Shown one piece after another: positions 18,171 through 27,504 of a stretch of DNA of 64,000 nt. A program made the position numbers and the translations under genes. The notes under the pieces were generated by a model. The model was not told the origin of the DNA. It searched no databases and was given only the letters and a program-made list of their open reading frames with translations. How positions within the stretch are numbered: position 1 is the stretch's first letter; every line of letters begins with the position of its first letter. The stretch is from Aeromonas hydrophila subsp. hydrophila ATCC 7966 (GTDB taxonomy: Bacteria; Pseudomonadota; Gammaproteobacteria; Enterobacterales; Aeromonadaceae): the NCBI RefSeq assembly GCF_000014805.1, contig NC_008570.1, positions 3,849,001 to 3,913,000 of the forward strand, written 5' to 3'.

Positions 18171-18578
18171 ATGAGAAAACGTCACAGCGACAGCAGTGCT
18201 GATGAGGCGGCCATCGATTTGACCCCCATGCTGGACATAGTGTTCATCATGCTAATCTTCTTCATCGTCACCACCTCGTTTGTCAAGGAGTCCGGCGTGG
18301 AGATCAACCGCCCGAGCGCCAGCACGGCCGAGACGGTGAAGAAGGGGAACATCATGGTCGCGGTCCGTGAGAACGGCCAGGTCTGGGTCGACAAGCGCAT
18401 CGTCGAAGTCGGCGCCGTGCGCGCCAACATCGAGCGGCTGCGGGCCGAAAACCCGGAGAGCGCCGTGGTGATCCAGGCCGATACCGAATCCCGTTCAGGT
18501 CTGGTGGTCCAGGTCATGGATCAGATCCGCATGGCCGGTGTCCAGAACATCTCCATCGCGGCGAGCAAGAGCAGCTGA
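18171..18578 (+). CDS. exbD2: Biopolymer transport protein ExbD2
   Basis: A 135-residue partner of ExbB2 with one N-terminal membrane helix and a periplasmic domain. The key membrane aspartate is present in LTPMLDIVFIMLIFF (Asp22), the proton-conducting residue of the family, and the periplasmic part ends with VVQVMDQIRMAGVQNISIA. The start at 18171 has AAGGAG eight bases upstream; an in-frame start 11 codons earlier has none. Confidence 0.93.
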   Translation: MRKRHSDSSADEAAIDLTPMLDIVFIMLIFFIVTTSFVKESGVEINRPSASTAETVKKGNIMVAVRENGQVWVDKRIVEVGAVRANIERLRAENPESAVVIQADTESRSGLVVQVMDQIRMAGVQNISIAASKSS

Positions 18579-18594
18579 TGCCGGAGCGAGCACC

Positions 18595-19230
18595 ATGAGA
18601 TACCTGATATCGTTGGCGGTCTCCTGTGTGGTGGTGTTCTTCCTGTTTCTGGGAATGAACAAGCTCATCACACCGGATCACCGGGAGTTGGTGGAGAAGG
18701 AGGACGTCAGCATGACCGACTTCATCCGCATCAAGCCTCAGGAGACCCTGCAAGAGAGACAACGCGAGCTGCCCAAGCCGCCGCCCCCGAACCGGCCCCC
18801 TCCCCCTCCCGAGATGGAAGTGGCCAGCACGGATCGGCCGCAGATGGAGAGCTCGCCGATGGACATGCCCAAACTCGACATCCCGGTCAACATCGGTGGC
18901 GGCAACGCCCTCGGTGCCTACAGCACCGGCGGCGGTGGTGGCGGCATGGGTGGCAACAACGGCGCCATTCCGCTGGCGACCTTCGAGCCCATGATGCCCC
19001 GCAAGGCGGCGCTGGCCGGCCTTGCCTCCGGCAAGGTGCTGGTGGAGTTCACCGTTACCGAGCGCGGCACCGTCAGCAACGTGCGGATCGTCAAAGAGGA
19101 TCCCCGCAGCTACGACCTCGGCAAGGAGGCCCGCAAGACCATCGCCAAATGGACGTTCAAGCCGGCCATGGTCGATGGCAAGCCGCAGGCCACCCGCATG
19201 CAGCAAGAAATCGAGTTTGCGGTCAACTAA
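18595..19230 (+). CDS. tonB2: Energy transducer TonB2
   Basis: A 211-residue TonB that links the ExbB2/ExbD2 motor to outer-membrane receptors. It has an N-terminal membrane anchor (about 1-22), a short proline-rich stretch (PKPPPPNRPPPPPE) far smaller than in TonB1, a Gly-rich linker, and a C-terminal TonB domain (GKVLVEFTVTERGTVSNVRI, ARKTIAKWTFKPAM). Size and short Pro region match TonB2 of Vibrio. It follows exbD2 by 16 bases and precedes the TPR gene by 11. Confidence 0.93.
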   Translation: MRYLISLAVSCVVVFFLFLGMNKLITPDHRELVEKEDVSMTDFIRIKPQETLQERQRELPKPPPPNRPPPPPEMEVASTDRPQMESSPMDMPKLDIPVNIGGGNALGAYSTGGGGGGMGGNNGAIPLATFEPMMPRKAALAGLASGKVLVEFTVTERGTVSNVRIVKEDPRSYDLGKEARKTIAKWTFKPAMVDGKPQATRMQQEIEFAVN

Positions 19231-19241
19231 GGAAGGTGGCG

Positions 19242-20477
19242 ATGAAAAAGTTACATACCCTGATCCTCGCCCCGGTCGCCATGGCGGTGCTGCTCAGCAC
19301 CGCCGGCTGGGCCGCCGAGCAGCCTGCTCTCTCTGATCGCGCCTACCGCGCGGTCAACAAGGCGCAGGCACTGATCACCGAGAAAAAATACGGCGAGGCC
19401 AATGCCAAGCTGCAGGAGGCGCTGTCCGGCGCCGGCGAGCGGGTCTACGACAAGGGGGTCATTCTGCAGACCCTGGGCTTCGTGGCGGCGCAGCAGGAGA
19501 AGTACGGTCAGGCGACCAAGTACTTCGCCGACGCCATCGCCACCGGCGGGCTGCCCCAACCGGTGGCCCAGCAGGTGCGCTACAACCTGGCCCAGCTCTA
19601 CATGGCGGAGGGCAACTTCAAGGCCTCCATCAGCACCATGAACCAGTGGTTCGCGAGCCTGGGCAAGGACGAGAAGCCGACCCCGCACGCCTACATCACG
19701 CTGGCCAACGCCCATGTGCAGCTCAAGCAGTATCGGGAAGCCATACCGGCGGTGGACAACGCGATCAAGCTCTCCGCGGGCAAGGCGCCGGAGTCCTGGT
19801 ATCTGCTCAAAATGGCGGCCCACTACGAGCTCAAACAGTACAAGCCGGCCACCGAGGTGCTGACCGCATTGGTCGACCGCTATCCGGAGAAGAAGAAGTA
19901 CTGGACCCAGCTGTCGGCCATGCACATGCAGGCAGGCAACGATGGCAAGGCGTTGGCGGCGCTGGAGGGGGCCTACAACCTCGGCATGCTGACCGAGGCG
20001 GCCGAGTTGCAGCGTCTGGCCAACTACCTGGCCTTCGCCGGCATTCCCCACCGCGCCGCCCGCGTGATGGAGAAAGCGATGAAGGAGGGGACCATCGAGA
20101 GCAACGCGGCCAACTACAAGGCGCTGGCCAACTACTGGCACCAGGCCAAGGAGCTGAACCCGGCCATCGATACCCTGGCCAAGTCCTACAAGCTGGCCCC
20201 CAACGCCGAGCTGCAGCTCAAGATGGCGCGCATGATGATCCAGAGCAAGCGCTACCAGGATCTGGTGGCCCTGGCCGCCAAGCCTGCCGCCAATGCCAGC
20301 GGCGAGCAGCGGGCGGATCTGAAGTTCCTGACCGGGGTCGCCTATTTTGAGCAGCAAAAACCGAAGGAGGCGCTCTCCGCCTTCACTCAGGCTGCCCAGA
20401 ACGGCAACGTCAGTGGCCGCGCGTCACCCTGGATCAGCTTCTTGAAAGAGCAGCAGGGCGGCGCCGTCACCCAATAA
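19242..20477 (+). CDS. TPR-repeat protein, last gene of TonB2 operon
   Basis: A 411-residue exported protein: signal peptide ending GWA/AEQ, then helical repeats of about 34 residues across most of the length (for example EKKYGEANAKLQEALSGAGE, GKALAALEGAYNLGMLTEAAEL, KEALSAFTQAAQ), the tetratricopeptide pattern. TPR proteins commonly close TonB2 operons in marine gamma-proteobacteria; the binding partner is unknown to me. GGAAGGTGG lies directly before the ATG, 11 bases after tonB2. A strong terminator follows about 140 bases downstream. Confidence 0.85.
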   Translation: MKKLHTLILAPVAMAVLLSTAGWAAEQPALSDRAYRAVNKAQALITEKKYGEANAKLQEALSGAGERVYDKGVILQTLGFVAAQQEKYGQATKYFADAIATGGLPQPVAQQVRYNLAQLYMAEGNFKASISTMNQWFASLGKDEKPTPHAYITLANAHVQLKQYREAIPAVDNAIKLSAGKAPESWYLLKMAAHYELKQYKPATEVLTALVDRYPEKKKYWTQLSAMHMQAGNDGKALAALEGAYNLGMLTEAAELQRLANYLAFAGIPHRAARVMEKAMKEGTIESNAANYKALANYWHQAKELNPAIDTLAKSYKLAPNAELQLKMARMMIQSKRYQDLVALAAKPAANASGEQRADLKFLTGVAYFEQQKPKEALSAFTQAAQNGNVSGRASPWISFLKEQQGGAVTQ

Positions 20478-20613
20478 GCAACCCAGGCGTGCCGGCCCGG
20501 TGGCATTTGTTCCCGGCATGGCACGCAATGACACCCGGCAGGACGGGCACCCTCCCCGCCCTGCCGATCAGCAACAAGGGGGTCACCCCGCAGATTGCCT
20601 TGGTGGCAATTGG

Positions 20614-20637
20614 CCGCTCCCCGGAGCGGTCTTTTTT
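20614..20637 (+). terminator. Terminator of the TonB2 operon
   Basis: CCGCTCC/GGAGCGG stem followed by TCTTTTTT. Confidence 0.88.
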
Positions 20638-20663
20638 ATGTTCCTACCTTTATTATCCCGCCA

Positions 20664-20692
20664 TAAAAAAATCCGGAGCCTGGGCTCCGGAT
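20664..20692 (-). terminator. Terminator of the chitinase gene
   Basis: ATCCGGAGCC/GGCTCCGGAT stem; on the minus strand a run of seven T follows. It stands about 210 bases after the chitinase stop, beyond the duplicated 3' copies. Confidence 0.85.
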
Positions 20693-20754
20693 TGGGTCAT
20701 TGCCTTGCGAGAGGACAGGCCATGCAGAGTGCCGGCCTGCCCCTCAAACGGTCA

Positions 20755-20975
20755 TCAGTAGCTGCATGTCAGTTCCAGCTACCATCGCCCGCTCTGAGCT
20801 CGCTGCTGGTACAGCAGCCTGGACAACTCAGTAGCTGCACACCAGCTTCCAGCTGCCGTCGCCCGCTCTGAGCTCGCTGCTGGTACAGCAGCTTGGACAA
20901 ATCAGTAGCTGCATACCAGCTTCCAGCTGCCATCGCCCGCCTTGGGCTCGCTGCTGGTCCACCAGTTGGCCTGCC
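20755..20975 (-). repeat. Three tandem copies of the chitinase 3' end (73-74 bp units)
   Basis: The last 74 bases of the chitinase coding strand (20902-20975) are repeated imperfectly at 20828-20901 (74 bp) and 20755-20827 (73 bp). Each copy encodes the C-terminal GDGSWKLVCSY-stop region or a decayed form; the outermost copy has a one-base deletion and now reads GSWN-stop. The two outer copies share differences (LRAGDG for PKAGDG) not found in the gene copy. Confidence 0.85.
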
Positions 20976-23937
20976 ACACCGCCTTGTTGTTGGTCATCCG
21001 GTCACCGCCGTTGGCGTGATCCCCCTGCGGCCAGGTCGGATAGGCCTTGTAGGCGGCCGGGTTGACGTTCTGGCTGCTGCAGGTGGCGCCGCCCGGGTTC
21101 TCACCGCCACCACTGCTGCCCAGCACGGCCTCCGGCAGGGTCGGGAACTCGGCCTTGAGGCCGGCGGTCTGGGTGCCGCTGATGATGCGGATACCGCTCG
21201 GCACACCGGCGGCCGGCAGATAGTAGGTCATCGCCACTTCCACGTCGCTGCCCGGCGCCCACGCCTTCCAGGTCGGCAGCGTAAAGGCCGCCTTGTGGAA
21301 GTCCTTCTCGCCCGCGATGCCATCGGAGTTCTGGTTGCCACCGCTCTCCACCACTTTCAGCCCCATCCCGCTCTGGTCGGTGATGGTGTCGGAGGTGGAG
21401 GTGGGCACCAGGAACTCGATGCGAGTACCGCCCGGAATGGTCTGGGTCGAGTTGTTGGTAAGCTTCAGGATCGGGTTGATCGGGTAGTTGGAATCCCCCT
21501 CCTTGAAGCCGGAGAGACTCACCGCGATGTCGAGCTGGGCGGTTGGCGCCGCCAGATCGTTCTGCTGGGTGTTGTACTTGGCTGCCTTGGCGAACTTCTC
21601 GTAGGCGAGCGTGGTCAGCGTGCTGCCCATGCCGTACTCGTTCTTGGCCGGATCGAAGGCATAGTCACCCGCCATCTCCCAGAACATGACCCCGCCCAGG
21701 CCCCGCTTGATGATGTAGTCGAGCTTGTGTCCCATGGACTCTTCATCTTCGGTGGAGAGGAACACCTTCTTCTCTTCGTTCCACAGCCAGGGCGCCTGCG
21801 CCTTGTCATCGTAGTAACGCACGTACTTGCCCTGCATCACGTGAGCCGGGTTGTTGGAATCCAGACCCCAGGCCTGGCCGTAGCTCGGCATGGTGGTGAT
21901 ACCCAGGCTGGCGGCGTTCTCCAGGTTCTTGGCATGCCACATGGGCACGGCGCCACCGCCGATCTCCTTGCCGTTCTTGTCCAGATCATGCCAGATGTTG
22001 TCGATGCCGACCGCCCCGTTGCCGCACGGAATGGTGCTGCCACCGGTGCCCGGCTGACAATCGCTCTGGCTCGGCAGGGCTGCCTTGCCGGCCAGGCCGT
22101 GGGTGCCACCGCTGACCCCTTGCCAGCCGCGGGTGTAATAAGGCACGCCCACGTTGATCTTGCCGGCCGCCAGGGCGCCACGGAAGTAGTGGGCAGACCA
22201 GGCCGCGTTGAGGTAGCCGATGCCGCCAAACTGGCTCTGGGTATAGACGCCCCAGTGGGCAAGTTCGGCATCCGCCTTGTTGTCAAACAGGGCGGCGTTG
22301 TGACCGACGAAGTTGTTCCAGGCGCCGTGGAAGTCGTAGGTCATCAGGTTGACGTAGTCGAGGTACTGGGTGACCTGGAAGTTCTCCATGCCGCGCAGCA
22401 GGTAGGCCGAGGCTGGCGAGGCGATGGTCAGCATGTACTTGCGACCATCCTCGCTGCCGGCGCTGTCGAGCTTGCTGCGCAGGGCCTGCATCAGCACCTT
22501 GTAGTTGGCAAACAGCTTGCCGCGGCACTGGTTGGAGAGCGGGAAGTCGTTGGGGTTGCCCGCATCCTTCATGGAGGTGGGGTACTCGTAGTCGACGTCG
22601 ACCCCGTCAAAGCCGTACTGACGGATGAAGCTCACCGCCGAGTTGGCAAAGGCGTTGATGCCGTCGCTGTTGACCGAGCAGTCACCCTTGGTGGTGGCGG
22701 TATAGAAGCCGCGGGTATCGGCCCAGCCCCCCACCGAGATCAGGGTCTTCACGTCCGGATACTGCTTCTTGTACTTCGACAGCAGGTTGAAGTGGCCCTT
22801 GTAGGCAAACTCCGGATCCATCTCGGCACCCGGCACGCCATCCCAGGTCATCTTGGTCGCCGAGTCGTCCACCTTGATGGTGTGGCTCTGCTCGTCCACC
22901 GCCGCGAAGGCGTAGTTGATGTGGGTGATCTTGTCCCAGGGGATGTCGCTCACCAGATAGGAGGGCAAGCCGTTCTTGCCGGTACGCCAGGAGGTGAAGT
23001 AGCCGATGACCCGACGGGCATGGTCATCTCCCATGCACTCGTAGCCGTCCGGGCGGTAGATCTGGCGAATATCGCAGGAGAGGTTGCCGCCGGTGGGCGG
23101 CAGGGCAGCCTCTTCCACCTGTACGTCGACCTGGCTCGATTCGCCGCTCAGGTTCTCCTTGTCGGTCGCCACCAGCTTGAGGCCGGCCAGCCCCTTGCTC
23201 TGGGGCGTCCAGTTCACCTGCCAGGGGGCACTGGTGTCTTCGCCCACTTTCTTGCCATCGACGAACAGCTCGACCTTGGCGACGTCGTTGTTGGCATCGG
23301 TAACATTGCCGCTCACCGCCACGCTGCGACCCAGGGTCACCTTGGCGCCGCTGGCCGGGCTGCTGATGCTCACCTTGGGCGCCTCCGGCGCCACCACGGC
23401 GGCGACGTTGAAGCTCGAATCCGCCTCGCTCAGCACCTTGCCATCTTTATCCAGTGCCCGTGCCTTGAGGGCGTGGGCGCCGACACCGGCGGCACTCCAG
23501 CTGCCGTTCCAGGGCGAGGCGCTCGCCGTGGCCACCAGCGTGCCGTCGATGAGGTATTCCACCCGAACCAGCGCCGTCACCGGGCCGCTCAGGGTCACCG
23601 CCAGCGCGACGCTGGCCCCCTCGTTGAAACTGGCGCCGGCAGCCGGCGAGCTGACGGCTACGCCGAGTGCCGGGGGCGGCACGTCCCCACCATAGAGTTT
23701 CCAGGCATCGGCCCAGACCACACCCACCCCGGGGGCGTAGTGATAGGGCGAAGCCCCGCACCAGCCGGAGTAGGGAAATTCTTTGCACTCATAGAGATTG
23801 CCGACGTTGCTGACGATGTCGCCGGCCTTGTAGGCGGTACCGGCCTGATAGGCGGGATAGGCGGCCTGTGCCCAGGCGGGCATGGCAGCCAAAGCCACCA
23901 GCATGGCAAGCCTGCTGGGCCTTAGGGTCTGTTGCAT
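20902..23937 (-). CDS. Secreted GH18 chitinase with chitin-binding and Ig-like domains
   Basis: A 1011-residue endochitinase. After a signal peptide (cleaved near AQA/AYPAY) come: a CBM5/12-type chitin-binding domain (about 25-85, WADAWKLYG), two bacterial Ig-like domains (about 95-285), a GH18 catalytic domain (about 305-750) with the full DGVDVDYEYP motif whose Glu is the catalytic acid, a chitinase-C domain (about 775-930), and a second CBM5/12 at the end (WWTSSEPKAGDGSWKLVCSY). The start follows GGAAG eight bases upstream. Probably a type II secretion substrate, divergent from a secreted nuclease. The 3' end is tandemly duplicated downstream. Confidence 0.95.
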   Translation of the reverse strand: MQQTLRPSRLAMLVALAAMPAWAQAAYPAYQAGTAYKAGDIVSNVGNLYECKEFPYSGWCGASPYHYAPGVGVVWADAWKLYGGDVPPPALGVAVSSPAAGASFNEGASVALAVTLSGPVTALVRVEYLIDGTLVATASASPWNGSWSAAGVGAHALKARALDKDGKVLSEADSSFNVAAVVAPEAPKVSISSPASGAKVTLGRSVAVSGNVTDANNDVAKVELFVDGKKVGEDTSAPWQVNWTPQSKGLAGLKLVATDKENLSGESSQVDVQVEEAALPPTGGNLSCDIRQIYRPDGYECMGDDHARRVIGYFTSWRTGKNGLPSYLVSDIPWDKITHINYAFAAVDEQSHTIKVDDSATKMTWDGVPGAEMDPEFAYKGHFNLLSKYKKQYPDVKTLISVGGWADTRGFYTATTKGDCSVNSDGINAFANSAVSFIRQYGFDGVDVDYEYPTSMKDAGNPNDFPLSNQCRGKLFANYKVLMQALRSKLDSAGSEDGRKYMLTIASPASAYLLRGMENFQVTQYLDYVNLMTYDFHGAWNNFVGHNAALFDNKADAELAHWGVYTQSQFGGIGYLNAAWSAHYFRGALAAGKINVGVPYYTRGWQGVSGGTHGLAGKAALPSQSDCQPGTGGSTIPCGNGAVGIDNIWHDLDKNGKEIGGGAVPMWHAKNLENAASLGITTMPSYGQAWGLDSNNPAHVMQGKYVRYYDDKAQAPWLWNEEKKVFLSTEDEESMGHKLDYIIKRGLGGVMFWEMAGDYAFDPAKNEYGMGSTLTTLAYEKFAKAAKYNTQQNDLAAPTAQLDIAVSLSGFKEGDSNYPINPILKLTNNSTQTIPGGTRIEFLVPTSTSDTITDQSGMGLKVVESGGNQNSDGIAGEKDFHKAAFTLPTWKAWAPGSDVEVAMTYYLPAAGVPSGIRIISGTQTAGLKAEFPTLPEAVLGSSGGGENPGGATCSSQNVNPAAYKAYPTWPQGDHANGGDRMTNNKAVWQANWWTSSEPKAGDGSWKLVCSY

Positions 23938-24434
23938 ATTGTTATCTTCCTTGTTTTGTCTTGGCATTGGTCACCAAGGCAAAGAACAAGCGCAACCTGC
24001 GTGATGGGCGCAGACAACTGGCAATGGACCTGCCACAAACGTCACCCTCACCCTGGGAAGCCCCGCTATCTGGATCGCACGATCTGAAGACCGGAGGCAT
24101 TGCGTCCCGGCATCTCGACCGGTTTGCCCTTTACCTGGGTTCCGTGAGGAACAAGCCGAGTATAGGAATCAACCAGCCGAGTCTCAATCTTCATTCTCGA
24201 GGAAAAATATGTGGATGCCAGCCAGATCACATTTTCACTGATGTGACGAAATAACTGTTTTGTCATTAATTTCATACTGTTAGCCAAGTCAAAAAAACCG
24301 GCATTGCCCTCATTTGTATCCCCGTAATGTGCGTTGGCTCACTGGTATGACATGCCAGAAATGTGACAATGCGCGCCCTTGGCCAATGCGCCAAGGCTAT
24401 GGAAACACTGGCAAAAAATAAAAAAGGAACAGTT
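23938..24434. other. Divergent spacer between chitinase and nuclease
   Basis: 497 bases without a credible gene. It contains a small inverted repeat TGGTATGACATGCCA (about 24341-24355) and TGTGA half-sites (near 24240 and 24362), none forming a convincing CRP palindrome. Confidence 0.5.
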
Positions 24435-26579
24435 ATGAAAGGAACACGTACCCTGCTGTCGCTGGCCGTGGGGCTTGCGCTCGCCTCTCCGTCCGTCTAT
24501 GCCGCCGGCTTCAGCTGCCCGGCCGACAGTGCCCTCACCCCGATCCCGGTCATTCAGGGCAGCGGCGACAAGAGCCCGCTCATTCCCGCCGACAAGTTCG
24601 AAAGCCCCCAGAGCGTCATGGTCAAGGCGGTGGTCTCTGGTCTTGGCGAGAGCCTCAACAAGGGGTTCTACCTGCTGGATGTGCAGGGCGACGGCAATCC
24701 CCAGACCTCGGACGGCATCTTCGTCTTCCTGAACGACAAGAACTTCGCCAGCAAGTACCCGGACATCAAGCCGGGTGCCGAAGTCTGCCTGGAGGCCAAG
24801 GTCGAAGAGTATTACAACCACACCCAGCTCAAGCCGGTGTTTGACAGCGGCGCCCCGCGCCTGCAGGTCGTCGCCCAGGGGGCGGTCCCGGCCGCCATCC
24901 CGCTGCGGGTGCTGGAAAACGAGACCCTGGCCCGGGCGCTGGAGCGCCACGAAGGGATGCGGGTACGGCTCGACGCCGACAGCGCGCTCAAAATCAGCCG
25001 CAACTTCAGCTATGACTACGCCGCCCGGCGCAACAACCTGGTGCTCTCCCACCAGGCACCGCTGATGAAACCGACCCAGCTGCACGATGCCGACAGCAAG
25101 GCCGCCAAGGCGCTGGCCAAGGCCAACGCCGGCAACCGGGTGTTCCTCGAATCGGACTTCAAGGCCGCCGACGGTAAACTGCCCTGGCTGCCGGCCTGGG
25201 AGCCGGAGCAGGGTTACCTGCGCATCGGCGATGCCCCGGTCAACCTGGACGCCATGGTGGGCTACAGCTACAACGAGTACCGGCTGATCGTGCCGCAGGA
25301 TCAGGAGATCACCGCCGGCGATCTGCTGCGCACCAGCGACAACGACCGCCAGAGCACCCCGGCCCGTGCCGACGGCACCGATCTGCGCGTCGGCAGCTTC
25401 AACGTGCTCAACTACTTCACCAGCCACTCCAGCGTGGGCGGTGCCCTCAACGTACTGTGCAAGGATCAGGCGGATGCGGACAGCGCCAAGGGCTGCAACC
25501 GCGGCGCCAAGAACCTGGAAGATTTCCAGAAGCAGCGCGCCAAGATCGTCAACGCCATCACCGAGATGGATGCCGACCTGCTCGGCCTGATGGAGATGGA
25601 GAACAACGGCTTTGACAGCCACTCAGCCATCAGCGACTTGGTACTGGCTCTCAACGCCCAGCAGAAAGAGGCGGACAAGCAGTACGCCTTCGTCACCCTG
25701 CCCAAGGCGCTGCTGCAGGGCGAGCACTACTTCGGTGGCGACGCCATCATGGTGGCCATGATCTACCGGCCGGCCAAGCTGGCACCGCAAGGGGACGCCA
25801 ACGTCATCACCCTGCCGGTGCAAAAGTATCTGGATGCCAAAGGGGTCGAGAAACAGGCCTCCCAGCGTGACTCCCTGGTACAGACCTTCACCGTTGAAGG
25901 CAGCAAGGATCCGCTGACCCTGGTGGTCAACCACCTGAAGTCCAAGGGTTCAGGCTGCCTGGAGAACCTGGACGGCAAGGAGCCGGCCGATCTGCAGGGC
26001 AAGTGCACCGAGTTCCGGGTCAGCGCCGCCAAGGTGCTGGGCGAGGCGGTGAGCAAGCTGCCCGGCCAGGTGCTGCTGGTGGGCGACTTCAACTCCTACG
26101 CCCGGGAAGATGCGATCCGGGTGCTGACCGACTATGTGCCGACCGACGGTCAGCGCAAGATAGTCTCCGCCTCCCAGACCTTCCTCGGCGACCAGGTCTT
26201 TGAGCAGACCGGTAGCGAAGTGGCCAAGAGCTACGGCCTGGTGGACATGAACGTCAAGTTCAACAAGGAGAAGGCCATCTCCTACAGCTACGAGGCCGAG
26301 CTCGGCACCCTGGACTATGCCCTCGCCAACCCGGCGCTGGCCGGCAAGGTGATCGCCGTGGCCGACTGGCACATCAACTCGTTCGAGAGCAACCTGTTCG
26401 AGTACGGCCGGGACTTCACCGGCGACATGATCAAGTCGGACAATCCGTTCAGCGCCTCCGACCACGATCCCATCATCGTCGACCTCAAGCTGAAAGAGGA
26501 GAGCAACGGCGGTGGTGGTGCCATGGGCGCTCTGCTGCTGGCGCTGCTGCCGCTGGCCTGGCGTCGTCGCCACGGCTGA
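24435..26579 (+). CDS. ExeM/NucH-type extracellular endonuclease with GlyGly-CTERM
   Basis: A 714-residue secreted nuclease. A signal peptide (cleaved near VYA/AGF) precedes an OB-fold-like N-terminal region and an endonuclease/exonuclease/phosphatase domain (about 310-690) with GSFNVLNYF, the metal-binding Glu in LLGLMEMENNG, LVVNHLKSKG, LVGDFNSYAREDA and the C-terminal SDHDPIIVDL. The end is a GlyGly-CTERM sorting tail: Gly run, hydrophobic helix, basic end (GGGGAMGALLLALLPLAWRR), the target of rhombosortase on type II secreted proteins. Family members degrade extracellular DNA. AAGGAA precedes the chosen ATG. Confidence 0.92.
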   Translation: MKGTRTLLSLAVGLALASPSVYAAGFSCPADSALTPIPVIQGSGDKSPLIPADKFESPQSVMVKAVVSGLGESLNKGFYLLDVQGDGNPQTSDGIFVFLNDKNFASKYPDIKPGAEVCLEAKVEEYYNHTQLKPVFDSGAPRLQVVAQGAVPAAIPLRVLENETLARALERHEGMRVRLDADSALKISRNFSYDYAARRNNLVLSHQAPLMKPTQLHDADSKAAKALAKANAGNRVFLESDFKAADGKLPWLPAWEPEQGYLRIGDAPVNLDAMVGYSYNEYRLIVPQDQEITAGDLLRTSDNDRQSTPARADGTDLRVGSFNVLNYFTSHSSVGGALNVLCKDQADADSAKGCNRGAKNLEDFQKQRAKIVNAITEMDADLLGLMEMENNGFDSHSAISDLVLALNAQQKEADKQYAFVTLPKALLQGEHYFGGDAIMVAMIYRPAKLAPQGDANVITLPVQKYLDAKGVEKQASQRDSLVQTFTVEGSKDPLTLVVNHLKSKGSGCLENLDGKEPADLQGKCTEFRVSAAKVLGEAVSKLPGQVLLVGDFNSYAREDAIRVLTDYVPTDGQRKIVSASQTFLGDQVFEQTGSEVAKSYGLVDMNVKFNKEKAISYSYEAELGTLDYALANPALAGKVIAVADWHINSFESNLFEYGRDFTGDMIKSDNPFSASDHDPIIVDLKLKEESNGGGGAMGALLLALLPLAWRRRHG

Positions 26580-26600
26580 TGACCCATCGCCATCAAACCA

Positions 26601-26626
26601 AAAGCCCGCAGCGATGCGGGCTTTTT
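26601..26626 (+). terminator. Terminator of the nuclease gene
   Basis: AAGCCCGCA/TGCGGGCTT stem and T-run. Confidence 0.88.
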
Positions 26627-26665
26627 ATCGGCCGGCTGGCACGACCGGTGAACGGAGCGCAAAAC

Positions 26666-26695
26666 AAAAAGGCCACCGCAGTGCGGTGGCCTTTT
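26666..26695 (-). terminator. Terminator of the tRNA-Ala array
   Basis: GGCCACCGCA/TGCGGTGGCC stem flanked by A5 and T4; on the minus strand T5 follows the stem, just beyond the last tRNA-Ala. Confidence 0.8.
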
Positions 26696-26714
26696 CTACT
26701 TTCATTACGAAAGA

Positions 26715-26790
<76 letters not shown>

Positions 26791-26824
26791 GATGTGTGTG
26801 AGTGACGCTGAATCACTCTGAATT

Positions 26825-26900
<76 letters not shown>

Positions 26901-26948
26901 AAATTCGGCACTGAATGAATGGTTCTGGCGGCCATTCATCCTAAATAA

Positions 26949-27024
<76 letters not shown>

Positions 27025-27087
27025 ACAAAGGTCGGCCTGGGTGATACACACCGCACTGCCCTGGGTACTTCATTTCAATCAGGAACC

Positions 27088-27163
<76 letters not shown>

Positions 27164-27191
27164 TTGGATTCCAGATTGTTCGAGGAGAATT

Positions 27192-27267
<76 letters not shown>

Positions 27268-27312
27268 AACTCACCTCGGCGCTACCAAAGTTATCTCCGG
27301 CAACGGAGGCGC

Positions 27313-27341
27313 ATGATAGGCACCGACCGCTTTGCTGTCAA
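27313..27341 (-). promoter_or_regulatory. Promoter of the tRNA-Ala array
   Basis: On the minus strand TTGACA (27336-27341) and TATCAT (27313-27318) are 17 bases apart, followed by a GC-rich discriminator (GCGCCTCC), as expected for a stringently controlled stable-RNA promoter. Confidence 0.85.
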
Positions 27342-27460
27342 CCCCAAAATAACGCCTATTCGCGCGTTTAGTCAAAATTCAAGCAGTTAGCCGATTTAAC
27401 CGGCAATGACACAGCTATCTCGCTGTTTTATGTCACAAAACCGGCCTTTGGCCAAAAACA

Positions 27461-27485
27461 AAGGGCCCCCGTACGGGAGCCCTTT
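27461..27485 (-). terminator. Terminator of gltX
   Basis: AAAGGGC..CCCGTACGGG..GCCCTTT hairpin followed on the minus strand by TGTTTTTGG. Confidence 0.8.
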
Positions 27486-27504
27486 CTCAAGCACTGGCTG
27501 GCGC

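Noticed and set aside
20893..23925. 1010-codon open frame antisense to the chitinase
   Set aside because: It mirrors the chitinase codons in a GC-rich gene, lacks any recognisable domain and has no ribosome site; the chitinase frame has full domain support.
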